This document shows positions 1 to 9,964 of a DNA stretch of 64,000 bases, piece by piece. The DNA is from Chitinophagaceae bacterium (GTDB lineage Bacteria > Bacteroidota > Bacteroidia > Chitinophagales > Chitinophagaceae): positions 109,531-173,530 of the forward strand of contig JANPZZ010000010.1 in assembly GCA_024707305.1 (NCBI GenBank), written 5' to 3'. The notes beneath the pieces are model-generated. The model was not told the DNA's origin. It ran no database searches and was given only the letters and a program-made list of their open reading frames with translations. Within the stretch, counting starts at the first letter, position 1. The number at the start of each line of letters is the position of its first letter. The position numbers were made by a program, and so were the translations under genes.

Positions 1-1
1 C

Positions 2-1283
2 ATGCAGCAGGTAATATTTGAAATTCAGGATGAATTGATGGCACAGGTTGAATACTTCCGCAACAATGGAAAACTGATTGAAGCGCAACGTTTGAAAGAA
101 CGAGTAGAATACGATCTTGAAATGATTCGCGAACTGGGTTATTGTAGTGGTATTGAAAACTATTCAAGGTTTTTTGACAGACGTCGTCCTGGCACAAGGC
201 CATTTTGTTTGTTGGATTATTTTCCCAAAGATTACCTGATGGTGATTGATGAAAGCCATCAGACTATTCCACAGGTAAGTGGTATGTATGGCGGCGACCG
301 TAGTCGCAAACTCGTGTTGGTGGACTATGGTTTCCGCCTCCCTTCGGCGCTTGATAACCGTCCTCTTAACTTTCACGAATTTGAAGCACTGCTTAACCAA
401 ACCATTTTTGTATCCGCCACTCCGGATGATTATGAACTGGAGAAAACGGAAGGCATTGTTGTGGAACAGGTGGTTCGTCCAACAGGCTTGCTGGATCCGC
501 CCATTGAAGTGCGGCCTTCTATTAACCAGATTGATGATTTGCTGGAAGAAATAGACAACCGTGTGAAAAAAAGGCGATCGCGTACTTGTAACAACGCTTA
601 CCAAACGCATGGCCGAAGAAATGGATAAATACCTGCATCGCATCAACATAAAATCGAAATACATACATAGTGAAGTGGATACGCTTGACCGGGTGGAGAT
701 TCTGCGCCAGTTGCGCCTCGGCGATATTGATGTGTTGGTAGGCGTTAACCTGCTTCGTGAGGGATTGGATCTTCCTGAAGTTTCACTTGTGGCAATTCTC
801 GATGCAGACAAAGAAGGTTTTTTAAGAAACGAAAAATCGTTGACGCAAACAGCAGGTCGCGCAGCTCGTAACGTGGATGGTCTGGTAATTTTTTATGCAG
901 ATAAAATTACCGACAGCATGCAAAAGACGATTGATGAAACCATGCGCCGCCGTGAAAAACAGATTGCGTATAACATAGAACATAACATTACGCCGCAAAC
1001 CGTTCGCAAGAGTAAAGAACAGGTATTTGCGCAAACCTCCGTTCTCGATATTAAGGGTTACGACCCGCGTGACCCATACGCGATCGCACCCGACGAGGAA
1101 CTGGTGCCCGTTGCCGCAGATGAGCAGGTGGAATACAAAACTATTCCCCAGGCCGAGAAAGCGCTCAGCAAAATCAAAAAGGAAATGGAGAAAGCCGCAC
1201 GCGACCTCGACTTCATGGAAGCCGCGCGGCTGCGTGACGAAATGTTTATGCTACAGAAAAAAATTACTGAGATGAAGAAGTAA
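2..1283 (+). CDS. uvrB: UvrABC excision nuclease subunit B (5' truncated, frameshifted)
   Basis: UvrB is the helicase-like damage-verification subunit of nucleotide excision repair. The window starts inside the gene, so roughly the N-terminal 250 residues, including Walker A, are missing. Visible family hallmarks are [10 protein letters not shown], the DESH motif in [18 protein letters not shown], the helicase motif VFVSATP-like segment, [29 protein letters not shown] and a C-terminal UVR motif ([20 protein letters not shown]) for UvrA/UvrC contact. The ORF track splits it at about 566-572: the run there has 7 A, and 6 would give [20 protein letters not shown], the expected family sequence. 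This looks like a one-base homopolymer insertion, so the two ORFs (2-628 and 609-1283) are one gene. An octamer repeat array begins about 25 bp after the stop. Confidence 0.95.
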
Positions 1284-1309
1284 ACCGTGACAAGGCAAAC
1301 GGCAATAAG

Positions 1310-1523
1310 GTGGAAATGAGGAATAATGTGGAAATGAGAAAATGTGAAAATGCATGTCCGGGTTAAGGGCGCACATGCTCCTGGATTTTTTATTTATTGA
1401 CACTGTAGCATATTGTCAGACTGTCACAATATTCTTCATTTCCACATTTTCTCATTTTCTCATTTCCACATTATTCCTCATTTCCCCATTTTCTCATTTC
1501 CTCATTTTCTCATTTCCACATTG
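1310..1523. repeat. Facing pair of CATTTYCH octamer arrays
   Basis: Downstream of uvrB, a short array reading GTGGAAATGAGGAATAATG on the plus strand (about 1310-1353) faces its reverse complement (about 1437-1523). The right arm is a clear 8-bp degenerate tandem repeat, CATTTTCT/CATTTCCA/CATTTCCC. The arms could pair into a long hairpin over a loop of about 80 nt. Together with 1524-1674 this fills the gene-free gap after uvrB. The 89-aa ORF at 1354-1623 is read through the array and is rejected as a gene. Confidence 0.8.
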
Positions 1524-1593
1524 TTATCGTAGTTTTTCCGATCTGTTATCGAGTACTTGTTCTCCTTCTTTCAAAATAACATATGAGCGGCGA

Positions 1594-1623
1594 TTGCAAT
1601 ACTCTCCCGGGGCTTTACTTTAG
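1594..1623 (+). promoter_or_regulatory. Bacteroidota-type promoter for the 1675 small ORF
   Basis: TTG at 1594-1596 and TACTTTAG at 1616-1623 are separated by 19 nt. This fits TTG-N19-21-TAnnTTTG with one mismatch in the -7 element. The predicted start lies about 45 nt before the ATG at 1675. Confidence 0.45.
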
Positions 1624-1674
1624 CAGTGTTCGAAGTCCAATTCTATTAAAAACCCAAAAATCTCCCGACTCTGT

Positions 1675-1887
1675 ATGACAAGCCGGATCCGTAAGGTTGC
1701 CACTTTCCTGGCCTTTAATCTCCTTTTTTTTTTTGCTGTCTATCTCAATTTTGTGCATGCTGATGCGCAATTGCCATATGATATTACACCAACGATCAAG
1801 GAACCTTCGCCTGCTTTTGGAGAGACCCGCCTGGTAAAAGATCCTGAAAAATATTTAACGCATACCGCAGCCGCTGCACAGCAATAG
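1675..1887 (+). CDS. Small exported or membrane-anchored hypothetical protein
   Basis: I do not recognise this 70-aa protein. It has a basic N-terminus (MTSRIRK) followed by a hydrophobic stretch (FLAFNLLFFFAVYLNFV) ending near HADAQL, which looks like a signal peptide or signal anchor. The remaining 40 or so residues are polar, with Pro and Glu. Support for a real gene comes from the plausible promoter upstream and the strong bidirectional terminator downstream. No domain is apparent and no function is inferred. Confidence 0.5.
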   Translation: MTSRIRKVATFLAFNLLFFFAVYLNFVHADAQLPYDITPTIKEPSPAFGETRLVKDPEKYLTHTAAAAQQ

Positions 1888-1934
1888 TGCAGGCTAGCCC
1901 CGTCACTAACCCATTATCCATAAAACAAGCATTT

Positions 1935-1970
1935 GAAAAAAACAAGCCCCGCATTTGCGGGGCCTTTTTG
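1935..1970. terminator. Bidirectional rho-independent terminator
   Basis: A perfect GCCCCGC-ATTT-GCGGGGC hairpin (1946-1963) has a T-run on its right and an A-run on its left. It can terminate both the 1675 ORF and the convergent amidohydrolase gene. Confidence 0.85.
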
Positions 1971-1975
1971 TTTTA

Positions 1976-3067
1976 TTATTTAGGAAATGCTGATGCATCA
2001 ATGTTTGGAATGATTCTGATCGCATTTTTGTAATAAATCTTTTTCAGAATCTCATCGCTTAGCCCCATACCATACATGCGCCAAAATGCATGATACTTTT
2101 TGTGGTAAGGAAAGTATTCGTCTGTTGTTTCCAGTACGCGAAAATAAGTTGCGTATTCGTCCGGCACCCAGCTGTCTTTGCCAAACAAAATTCGATCCTG
2201 CCAGGTTTCAAAAAATTTTGCTGCCTGCCTGGGTTGACGCCCCAGTTCTGCGATGATCGCTCCGAACTCAACATACATGTTTGGCATTTCTTTCATCAGG
2301 GACGACAACTTATCGAGATCATTGGGATACCAGCCAAAATGCGCAGCAATAAATGTAGTATTAGGATGTTTTTTAAACATGCTGTGTTGTTCGTCTATCA
2401 ATTGCTGCCAGGGTACAGGGTTGTTGTCATCTCTTTTACGATTTGGATGTGTAGCCAGTTCCAGCCATCTTTCATTTTTATCATCCATAGGATCCCAAAA
2501 AGATTTTGGATCTGCAGTATGAATCAATACAGGAATTTTTAACTCCCCTGCTTTCTTCCATATTGCATCCAGTCGCGGATCATCTACCGCTACTCTTTTG
2601 CCGGTATTGTCTACAACCGAAAATCCGAGGCTTTTATAAATCTTCAAACCATTGGCTCCAGCTTTTACATCATCTTCCAGTTGTTTCGCAGCTTTCTCAC
2701 TCCAGCCTTCTTCACCAATTCCTTTGAATTCAACATTTGCAAAAACGATAAACCTGTCAGGATAATTCTTTTTAATGTTCGCCACCGATTTTTTAATACT
2801 CTCGCCGCTTGACCCACTCAGGTTCACCATCACACCCATATTCAACTTATCCATTTCCTTTATCAGTGTTGACAGATCCATATCCGGCATCCGGAACTGA
2901 TGATTATGTACATCTATAAAAGGAAATTTTGAACGCGTCAGCGGATGTTGTGGCACAACCAATGTTGATACGGGTTCGTATTTTTCAAAATCCATCTTTT
3001 CCTGCGCCGTCGAAGCGTTGGTTATCAGTGTTGTTAACAACAACACTGTCATTGTCTTTAATTGCAT
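1976..3067 (-). CDS. Secreted amidohydrolase family 2 protein
   Basis: 363-aa protein of the metal-dependent amidohydrolase_2 (TIM-barrel) family. An N-terminal signal peptide (MTVLLLTTLITNASTAQE) suggests export to the periplasm. Candidate metal ligands are the HxH in FIDVHNHQ near residue 53, the His in VLIHTADP, the His in AAHFGWYPND and the Asp in LFGKDSW near the C-terminus, the usual order for the family. The length is normal and the frame is intact. Family members include decarboxylases and hydrolases of cyclic or aromatic acids; the substrate cannot be told from sequence. It converges on the 1675 ORF across a shared terminator. Confidence 0.85.
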   Translation of the reverse strand: MQLKTMTVLLLTTLITNASTAQEKMDFEKYEPVSTLVVPQHPLTRSKFPFIDVHNHQFRMPDMDLSTLIKEMDKLNMGVMVNLSGSSGESIKKSVANIKKNYPDRFIVFANVEFKGIGEEGWSEKAAKQLEDDVKAGANGLKIYKSLGFSVVDNTGKRVAVDDPRLDAIWKKAGELKIPVLIHTADPKSFWDPMDDKNERWLELATHPNRKRDDNNPVPWQQLIDEQHSMFKKHPNTTFIAAHFGWYPNDLDKLSSLMKEMPNMYVEFGAIIAELGRQPRQAAKFFETWQDRILFGKDSWVPDEYATYFRVLETTDEYFPYHKKYHAFWRMYGMGLSDEILKKIYYKNAIRIIPNIDASAFPK

Positions 3068-3093
3068 GAGTGAAAATATTTCCAGGTTGAATA

Positions 3094-4915
3094 TTAAACA
3101 GGAAGAGGAATTTCAATACGTAACAGGCAACCTTCTCCGGGTTTGCTTTCGATGGTCCATCTTCCTTTTATGAAACTCTACTCGGTTAATAATATTATTG
3201 AGGCCCACACCATGACCCTGCGCCCGCGTATCAAATCCTCTTCCATTGTCTCTTACTTCCAGTGTTACCAATTCATCATCAAGCTGCAAATACACTTCTG
3301 CATTTTTTGCAGCAGCGTGTTTGATCGTATTGCTCAGTTGCTCCTGTGCAGTGCGCAATAACACCAGTTGAATATCAGCCGGCACCTGGCGACGCATGCC
3401 TGTGTTTTTATAACTATAAGCCACCCGCACTTTTCCTTTGTTGTTCGCCGCCTGCACAGCTTCCACAATTGCTGCCTCAAGGCTGATATCGTTGAGTGTT
3501 GCCGGCCGCAGACCATGGCTCAGGCTTCTTAGTTCTGTAATGGCTTCGCTGATATATGGCAAACTTCGCTGCACAAATTCATGTCCCAGCTCGGGCTTTT
3601 CTGCAGCAAACTCCAACATCAGTTTAGCAGAAGTCAAAACCTGGTTCACATTTTCATGAAGAGCATAAGCGAGTTCATCGCGTTCTTTTTCCTGCGCGTC
3701 AATAATCCCCTGGATCAACGCGCGTTTGTTGCGTTCCCTTTCTTCGGCCAGAATTTTTTCTGTCATCACTTTATCAGTAATATCCAGCCCCACACCGCCC
3801 AACATACGCACGCCGTTTTCTGTCTTTAATGGGAATTTAAATATCTGCAGCGTTAACACTTCACCATTAGGACCCTGAGCATATTCCTGCACTTCCAGCG
3901 CCCGGCCTTCCTCCCAAACACGCATATTGTTTCGTACAAACACTTCACACATTTCTTTGGGAAACAGGTCATAAAGACTTCGCCCCACTACCTCATTTGT
4001 AATATTGAAGGTTTTCTTATAAACTTCATTGATGTAGTGATAAACGTGATGCTCGTCCATGATCCAGGTCATGGTTGGTGAGTGGTCCATAAAAGAAATG
4101 AACCTTTCTTCGGAAGCCAACAGTTGCTCCTGTGCTTCTTTACGAAGTGAGATATCTTTGGTTGTTCCTATCAGTCGAATAGGTCTGCCATTGTCATCGC
4201 GTTCGAGCAACATGCCGGTGTCGAGCACCCAGGTGTAACCACCCTGGCTGTTTTTTAATCGATACTCGATAGCGTGATTGTCAATTTTTCCCGTTTGGTA
4301 AGAATGATCAATTGATTCAACCAGTTTGCGATCGTCGGGATGTATAATATTTTGCCAGCTTTTTCGCAGGTCACTAAATTCCGACTCATTATACCCTAAC
4401 ATTTTTTTGTAGTAAGAAGAAAAAAATGTTCTGCCTGTTTGAAAGTTATGCTCCCATACACCGTTACCTGCACCTTCAAGTGCAGACTTCCAACGTTGCT
4501 CGCTTTCATGCACTGCCAGTTCATTCCTTTTTAAATCAGAAATATCAAAAAGTGTGATGCAGATAAAAACAACATCGCCTGCATCATCCCGAATGGTGGA
4601 ATAACTGACGCTCACCCATGCGACGCTTTCGTCGAGGCATTTGTAAGGTACGTGGTAGGAGATGGTTTCGCCATTGATTACGCGTTGAAGTACCAGCTCA
4701 ACCTCCTGCACCCGCGCATCCGGTAAAATAGAGATGAACGGAACACCGGGTTCTATTTCGGCCTCATTACAGGTTCGACCACGGAACCTACGGGCATATT
4801 CATTTACCCATCGGATATTAAAATCGCGATCGATTAAAAATAACCCGGCCTGGCATGCGTCTAGTAGTTCCTGCCATGCCGGAAGGATCGGATGTTGATC
4901 TGAAAATTTATTCAT
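3094..4915 (-). CDS. PAS-domain sensor histidine kinase (C-terminus frameshifted)
   Basis: Probably cytoplasmic sensor kinase with three PAS domains (about residues 15-125, 140-260 and 270-390). A HisKA_3-like dimerisation helix follows, with the phospho-acceptor His in ERDELAYALHENVNQ, then a HATPase domain with the N box (EQLSNTIKHA) and DNGRGFD and GVGLNNI G boxes. No transmembrane segment is visible, so it should sense an internal or diffusible cue through PAS. The ORF-track stop at 3113 is an artefact. A TTTT run at 3166-3169 has one base too many; removing it restores the expected end of a HATPase domain (FHKGRWTIESKPGEG, then LLRIEIPLPV) and moves the stop to 3094. No response regulator lies next to it. 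Confidence 0.88.
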
Positions 4916-4997
4916 TAGATTGGCCTTCGTTTTCCGAAATCTTACTGCATCACGCGGGTGATTTTTCGAAAGTCACGTTCACTAAAGTGTACGGATT

Positions 4998-7836
4998 TTA
5001 GTGAGCCTGTAACCAGTTTTCACCTTCTCCGCATTCAGCTATCACGGGTACGTCATTAGGTAACGGCATGGCCGTTTGCATGTTCTCAAGAATTAAAGGT
5101 CTCAACTCATTCACTTCTGATCTCAGGGCATCAAATACAAGTTCATCATGTACCTGAAGGATCATGCGGCTTTTCATTTTCTCCCTGCGCATGGCTGCAA
5201 ATACTTTTTGCATCGCCAGTTTAATCATATCCGCTGCCGTGCCCTGTATCGGCGAGTTGATCGCATTTCGTTCGGCAAATCCTCTAACGGTAAAGTTCGC
5301 AGAATTGATATCCCGCAACCATCGTTTTCTTCCCATCAGGGTTTGCACATATCCATGTTCCCGGGCAAAGTTGATGGTGGTATCCATATATTCCTGAATG
5401 CCTGGAAACTGCTTTTTGTAATTGTCGATAATCTCTTTTGCTTCGGTTCTCGTAATGCCAAGGTTGTCGGCAAGCCCAAAAGCACCCTGTCCATAAATGA
5501 TACCAAAGTTTACACTCTTGGCTTTGTAACGCATTTCCTTGGTTACTTCCGATTCCTCCACATTATAAACCCGCGCCGCCGTGGCGGTATGGATATCGGT
5601 TCCCCGTTTAAAAGCATCACACATATTCTGGTCGCCGCTGATGGCCGCAACGATCCTCAATTCTATCTGCGAATAGTCGGCCGAAATCAGGATATGATCT
5701 TTATCACGGGGAATAAACGCTTTCCGGATTTCGCGGCCACGATCTGTTCTTACAGGAATATTTTGCAGGTTGGGGTTGTTGCTGGCAAGTCGACCGGTTA
5801 CCGCAACCGCCTGCCCGTATGTGGTATGTACGCGATTCGTTTTAGGATTGATCAAAACCGGAAGTGCATCCACATAGGTCGACTTCAACTTCGTAAGCTC
5901 ACGGAATGTGAGAATGTCGTCAACAATACCAATGCCCCTTGCGGCCAGTTTCAACAACACATCTTCACCAGTTTGATACTGGCCCGTCTTTGTTTTTTTT
6001 GCAGAAGGATCCAGTTTTAGTTTATCAAATAAAAACTTCTCCCAGTTGTTTTGGAGATGCAAGATTGAAGCGTACACCGGCTTGTTTATAAACACTCTCT
6101 TCCGCTTTTTTGCTTCCAGTTCCAGTTCTTTCGAGTATTCATGCAAAAAGGCTTCGTCCACGCGAATGCCTTCATATTCCATTTCCATCAACACTTTCAC
6201 CAGCGGGTTTTCCACTTCATTAAAAACCTTCTCCACTTCAAGTTCCGCCAACATGGGCGCAAACACATGTTTTAGTTGTAAAGCAATATCAGCATCCTCT
6301 GCCGCATAATCTTTTATTTTATCCAGCTCCACATCCCGCATTGTTCCCTGCGACTTCCCCTTCTTGCCAATGAGTTCTTCAATTGCAACCGGAACATATC
6401 CAAGATATTTTTCAGCAAGGGCATCCATGCTCCGTTTACCATCAGGTTCTATTACATAATGCGCAAGCATGGTATCGAAAAGATTACCGGCCAGCTCCAC
6501 ACCATACCATTTCAAAACCAGCATATCGTATTTAAGGTTCTGGCCCACCCAGGTGATGGATGCATCATTAAACAATGGAGAAAAATAAGCGAGTATCGCC
6601 AGGGTTTCTTCCCGGTTGGCGGGGCAGGGTACATAATAAGCCACGGCGGGTTTGATAGAAAAACTTAACCCAACAAGCTCCGCCGTGTTGGCGTCGATAC
6701 CAGTAGTTTCTGTGTCGAGGCAAATTTCTTTACTCGACTTCAGAACTGTCACCAATGAATTCAAAGCAATATCGCCTACCACTGCTTCGTACTGGTGTGG
6801 TGTGTTTTGAATATTCTTACCCGCAAAAACGCTTTCTGTTTCTTCAGATGATACAGCAGAAGTTGTTTTCGATATGGTTGTTTTTGCAGGTTCTGGTTCT
6901 ATGATGTTGCCAAAAAGATCTGTTTGTACACCAACGGGTGCCACAACTGCTGCAGGAGCGAAGTCATCGCCCAGTAAACGTTTTCCGATTGTTTTAAATT
7001 CAAGGGCAGAAAAAACTTCTTTCAGTTTTTCTTTATTCCATTCCTTTATTCTGAAATCTTCTTCGTGAAACTCAACTGGCACGTTCGTGATGATCGTTGC
7101 CAGTTTCTTAGACAGAATGGCGTCTTCTCTACCTTTTCTTACTTTTTCACCTAGTGCGCCTTTGATGTTGTCTGCATCAGCCAGCACATTCTCAAGCGTG
7201 CCGTATTGTGCCAGCAATTTCGCAGCAGTTTTTTCGCCCACGCCGGCAATTCCGGGGATGTTGTCCACAGCATCGCCCATTAATCCAAGAATATCAACTA
7301 CCTGCGACACCTCTTTGATATTCCATTTGGCGCACACTTCTTCAGGCCCCAGTATTTCCACTTCGCCGCCCCTGATAGCCGGGTTTGTAAATTTTTATTT
7401 TGTCTGTTACCAGCTGGCCATAATCTTTGTCGGGTGTCACCATGTACACTTCGTATCCCGCCGCTGCGGCCTGCTTGCTGAGTGTGCCGATAATATCATC
7501 TGCTTCAAATCCATCCAGTTCCATCACCGGAATATTGAAGCCACGGATAATTTCTTTAATATCAGGAATTGAATCGCGCAAATCTTCAGGTGCTTCCTGT
7601 CTGTTGGCCTTATAATCAGCGAATTCGGTATGTCGTTCAGTAGGTGCGGATGTATCAAAACATACTGCAATATGTGAAGCTTTTTGTTTGGTAAGTAGTT
7701 CTACAAGTGCGTTGGTAAAACCAAATTGGGCATTGGTATTCTTACCCTTACTGGTGAGTCGCGGTGCACGAATCAGGGCATAGTAAGCGCGAAAAACCAG
7801 CGCCATTGCATCCAGTAAGAAAACTCTTTTATCCAT
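4998..7836 (-). CDS. polA: DNA polymerase I (frameshifted)
   Basis: Three-domain DNA polymerase I of about 945 aa, for Okazaki-fragment processing and repair. The N-terminus carries the 5'-3' exonuclease (MDKRVFLLDAMALVFRAYYA; helix-3-turn-helix in DNIPGIAGVGEKTAAKLL). An active-looking 3'-5' exonuclease follows, with DTETTG intact. The polymerase domain has motif A (DYSQIELRIVAAISGD), motif B (RYKAKSVNFGIIYGQ) and motif C (LQVHDELVFDA). The track gives two ORFs (7342-7836 and 4998-7361). The break is at 7369-7372, where CCCC should be CCC; correction yields KPGYQGGEVEILGPEE. All catalytic motifs are intact, so the shift is most likely a sequencing error. Confidence 0.96.
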
Positions 7837-7933
7837 CTTGCTAAGTTACGGGAAAGACGCTTTGCCACTTTCCGGTTAAACAAAATTCCAACTATCAAAA
7901 CTTTCGTAACTTCTACACCTAAAACTTATCACC

Positions 7934-8507
7934 ATGAAACACCTCAAACTTATTGCGGCTGCTGTATTGGTTACAGCTTTTTTATTTGTCGGCAAATTCA
8001 CAAACGGCAGAACAAATGAAGGCATGGCAGGACTATATGGAACCCGGCGACATGCACAAAATGATGGCTAGCTGGGATGGGGCGTGGGAAATGGATATCA
8101 CACACTGGATGGAACCAGGCGCAGAAGGAGCAAAGTCAACCGCCACTTGCGAAACGAAAACTATTATGGGCGGACGTTATTCGGAATCAAAACACAATGG
8201 CAATTTTTTTGGCGCTCCATTCGAAGGGCTTAGTCTTATGGGTTATGACAATGGAAAAAAAGAATTTGTAAGTACCTGGATTGATAATATGGGAACCGGC
8301 ATTATGATTATGACAGGAACCTATGACGCAGCTACAAAAACGATTAAAATGAAAGGCACGGCTACAGATCCTATGACCGGTAAAGACGTGGCCATGCGTG
8401 AGACTTTGCAAATCGTGGACGACAACACGCAGGTGATGGAAATGTATAGTGAAGTGGATGGAAAAGAATTTAAGAACATGTCGATTACCATGAAACGGAA
8501 AAAGTAA
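7934..8507 (+). CDS. Secreted DUF1579 protein (frameshifted in signal peptide)
   Basis: About 190-aa DUF1579 protein: MMASWDGAWEMD, GGRYSESKHNG, LMGYDNGKKEFVSTWIDNMGTG and a C-terminal MYSEVDGKEFKNMS are typical. The family folds as a small lipocalin-like barrel of unknown function. The ORF track starts at a TTG (7953), but the real start is the ATG at 7934: MKHLKLIAAAVLVTAF joins YLSANSQTAEQ if one T is removed from the 6-T run at 7978-7983, giving a clean signal peptide cleaved near SANSQ. It is likely periplasmic. A hairpin terminator follows. Confidence 0.8.
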
Positions 8508-8520
8508 CCGATGAAGTTTA

Positions 8521-8586
8521 AAACAGGAACCTGAAAACGGGATGGCAACACGAACTTCCATTCAGTTTTCAGGTTCTTGTTTTTTA
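8521..8586 (+). terminator. Terminator after DUF1579 gene
   Basis: AACAGGAACCTGAAAAC pairs with GTTTTCAGGTTCTTGTT across a 25-nt loop, followed by a T-run. Confidence 0.6.
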
Positions 8587-8590
8587 TGGC

Positions 8591-8626
8591 AAAAAAAAAT
8601 CCCGGCGCCGAAACCGGACACCGGGC
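8591..8626 (-). terminator. Terminator of the ECF sigma operon
   Basis: On the minus strand a GC-rich hairpin (CCCGG...CCGGG) is followed by nine T, downstream of the last gene of the sigma-factor operon. Confidence 0.65.
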
Positions 8627-8659
8627 TTGTGTTAACTACCATTAACCCAAAATTTTGAT

Positions 8660-9055
8660 CTATTGTCTGCTGGGACGGTTTCCGCGGCCAGGGCCGAGAG
8701 CCGGTTCCAGTTCGTCTTTCCACTTTTTAAACTGATCTTCCGTCAGGATTTCTTTCAGCTCTTTATCACGTGCTTCATTCAGCGGTTGCATTTTTTCGCG
8801 CATGGCTTCAAAGTTGGGGCGCTCGCCACCACTCATTAATTCCTCGCGTACTTTATCCTGGTCTTTGTAAAATTTGGTAAAGATGACTTCCGTTTTACTC
8901 AGCTTTTCTTTATCCATTTTGAAGTTTGATTCAAAAGCTTTTACTACGGCTTTTACACGCTCTTCTACTGTACGGCGTGGTCCACCTCCCTGGGCTGTTG
9001 CCCACAAACCCACGGAAAGGAACAAAATTGTCAGAAGGGAGAATTTGATTTTCAT
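8660..9055 (-). CDS. Spy/CpxP-like small periplasmic protein
   Basis: 131-aa protein with a signal peptide (SLLTILFLSVGLWATAQGG), then a helical, highly charged body ending in a basic Gly/Arg-rich tail (LGPGRGNRPSRQ). The paired helices with ILTEDQFKKWKDE resemble Spy/LTXXQ stress chaperones and the related Bacteroidota family. It is last in the operon sigma factor, anti-sigma-like protein, CpxP-like protein, this gene. An envelope-stress sensing or chaperone role is inferred from that context; the sequence alone is weak. Confidence 0.6.
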   Translation of the reverse strand: MKIKFSLLTILFLSVGLWATAQGGGPRRTVEERVKAVVKAFESNFKMDKEKLSKTEVIFTKFYKDQDKVREELMSGGERPNFEAMREKMQPLNEARDKELKEILTEDQFKKWKDELEPALGPGRGNRPSRQ

Positions 9056-9104
9056 TTGTTATTGATTGTAGGGTTAAGTTATTATCTATTAGAATTCAGC
9101 AAGA

Positions 9105-9584
9105 TTATTCTTTTCCTTTTGGCTTGCCCATTTTCTTAAACATCTCCGTCATTAGCGAATCGTATTTAGCCTGTTGATCGGGCCTGCATAATTTTCTGAC
9201 ATCAGAAAAATAGCGGAAGGTTTGCAGATCAAGTTTTTCCTGTTTATCACCCACATGTGCGGCCAGTCGCAATACAACTGAGTCGTCTGCTTCAGCCTTA
9301 CCAATCATGGAAAATAAACTGTCTTTTGCGCGACGCATATCATCAAACATCGGATGTAATACATCCTTTTGCTTTTCCCGCATTTCTTTGTAAGTAGCAA
9401 TTTGCGTGGAGTCAAAACCAACATCTTTCCTGAGGATGTCGCCAACAGCATGCTTTTCACGGCCTCCGGGATGATTAAACTTCGGCGGTTTTTTATACCA
9501 TAAAAAATATCCCAGCACGGCAAAATTGGTCAGTAGCAATACTGCAATTATCACCAGCAAATTCTTGTTTTTAGTCCCACTCAT
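9105..9584 (-). CDS. CpxP/Spy-like heavy-metal-resistance family protein, membrane anchored
   Basis: 159 aa. An N-terminal membrane anchor (LLVIIAVLLLTNFAVLGYFLWY) is followed by a periplasmic helical domain with repeated charged helices (KEMREKQKDVLHPMFDDMRR, CRPDQQAKYDSLMTEMF), as in the Spy/CpxP/heavy-metal-resistance superfamily. Its ATG overlaps the stop of the upstream anti-sigma-like gene (TAATG), so the two are translationally coupled. It probably senses or buffers misfolded envelope protein for the ECF sigma factor of this operon. Confidence 0.65.
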   Translation of the reverse strand: MSGTKNKNLLVIIAVLLLTNFAVLGYFLWYKKPPKFNHPGGREKHAVGDILRKDVGFDSTQIATYKEMREKQKDVLHPMFDDMRRAKDSLFSMIGKAEADDSVVLRLAAHVGDKQEKLDLQTFRYFSDVRKLCRPDQQAKYDSLMTEMFKKMGKPKGKE

Positions 9585-9922
9585 TATGGAGTAATATTTT
9601 CGTAATCAAAGCTGCTGCTGCTGGCAATAAGCGACTCACTCTCCACCACCTGATCGGTTTGTGCTACACTGTTTATTGAATTGTCGCTATCTGACTGCAA
9701 CAGAAAAAATACATTCATCAACAACACCAGGCAAAGGCTGGTGATGGCAACAGATGGACGCGAGATCAGGCCACTGATTCGTTCCCAGGTTGTTGTCTCT
9801 TCTTTTTTAAGTCGGGCCATCAGCCGGGTATAAAACCAGGGCTGGGCCTGGGCTCGCTCCACTCCATCGAGGCTGTTCAGCACCCGATCCATCCATTCGT
9901 CCCTGTTAAGTTCCTGTTTCAT
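9584..9922 (-). CDS. Putative anti-sigma factor-like membrane protein
   Basis: 112 aa with one transmembrane helix (SVAITSLCLVLLMNVFFLL) between a cytoplasmic N-terminus (MKQELNRDEWMDRVLNSLDG) and a short polar tail. It directly follows the ECF sigma gene and overlaps the next gene by one base. Size, topology and position match the small anti-sigma factors of Bacteroidota ECF operons. No ZAS zinc motif (HxxxCxxC) is visible, so the role rests on context. Confidence 0.55.
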   Translation of the reverse strand: MKQELNRDEWMDRVLNSLDGVERAQAQPWFYTRLMARLKKEETTTWERISGLISRPSVAITSLCLVLLMNVFFLLQSDSDNSINSVAQTDQVVESESLIASSSSFDYENITP

Positions 9923-9964
9923 ATTACACGCTATTTGACGTTCTATTCTATAAAAACCTTTGGT

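Noticed and set aside
566-572. Programmed ribosomal frameshifting on the A-run in uvrB and similar runs
   Set aside because: The same event would be needed in about 18 unrelated genes, with insertions and deletions in runs of A, T, G and C. Sequencing error explains all of them.
1354-1623. 89-aa ORF rich in Phe/His/Ser (FLISTFSHFLIS)
   Set aside because: It is the octamer repeat read as protein. Similar artefacts occur at 31838-32093 and 54245-54433.
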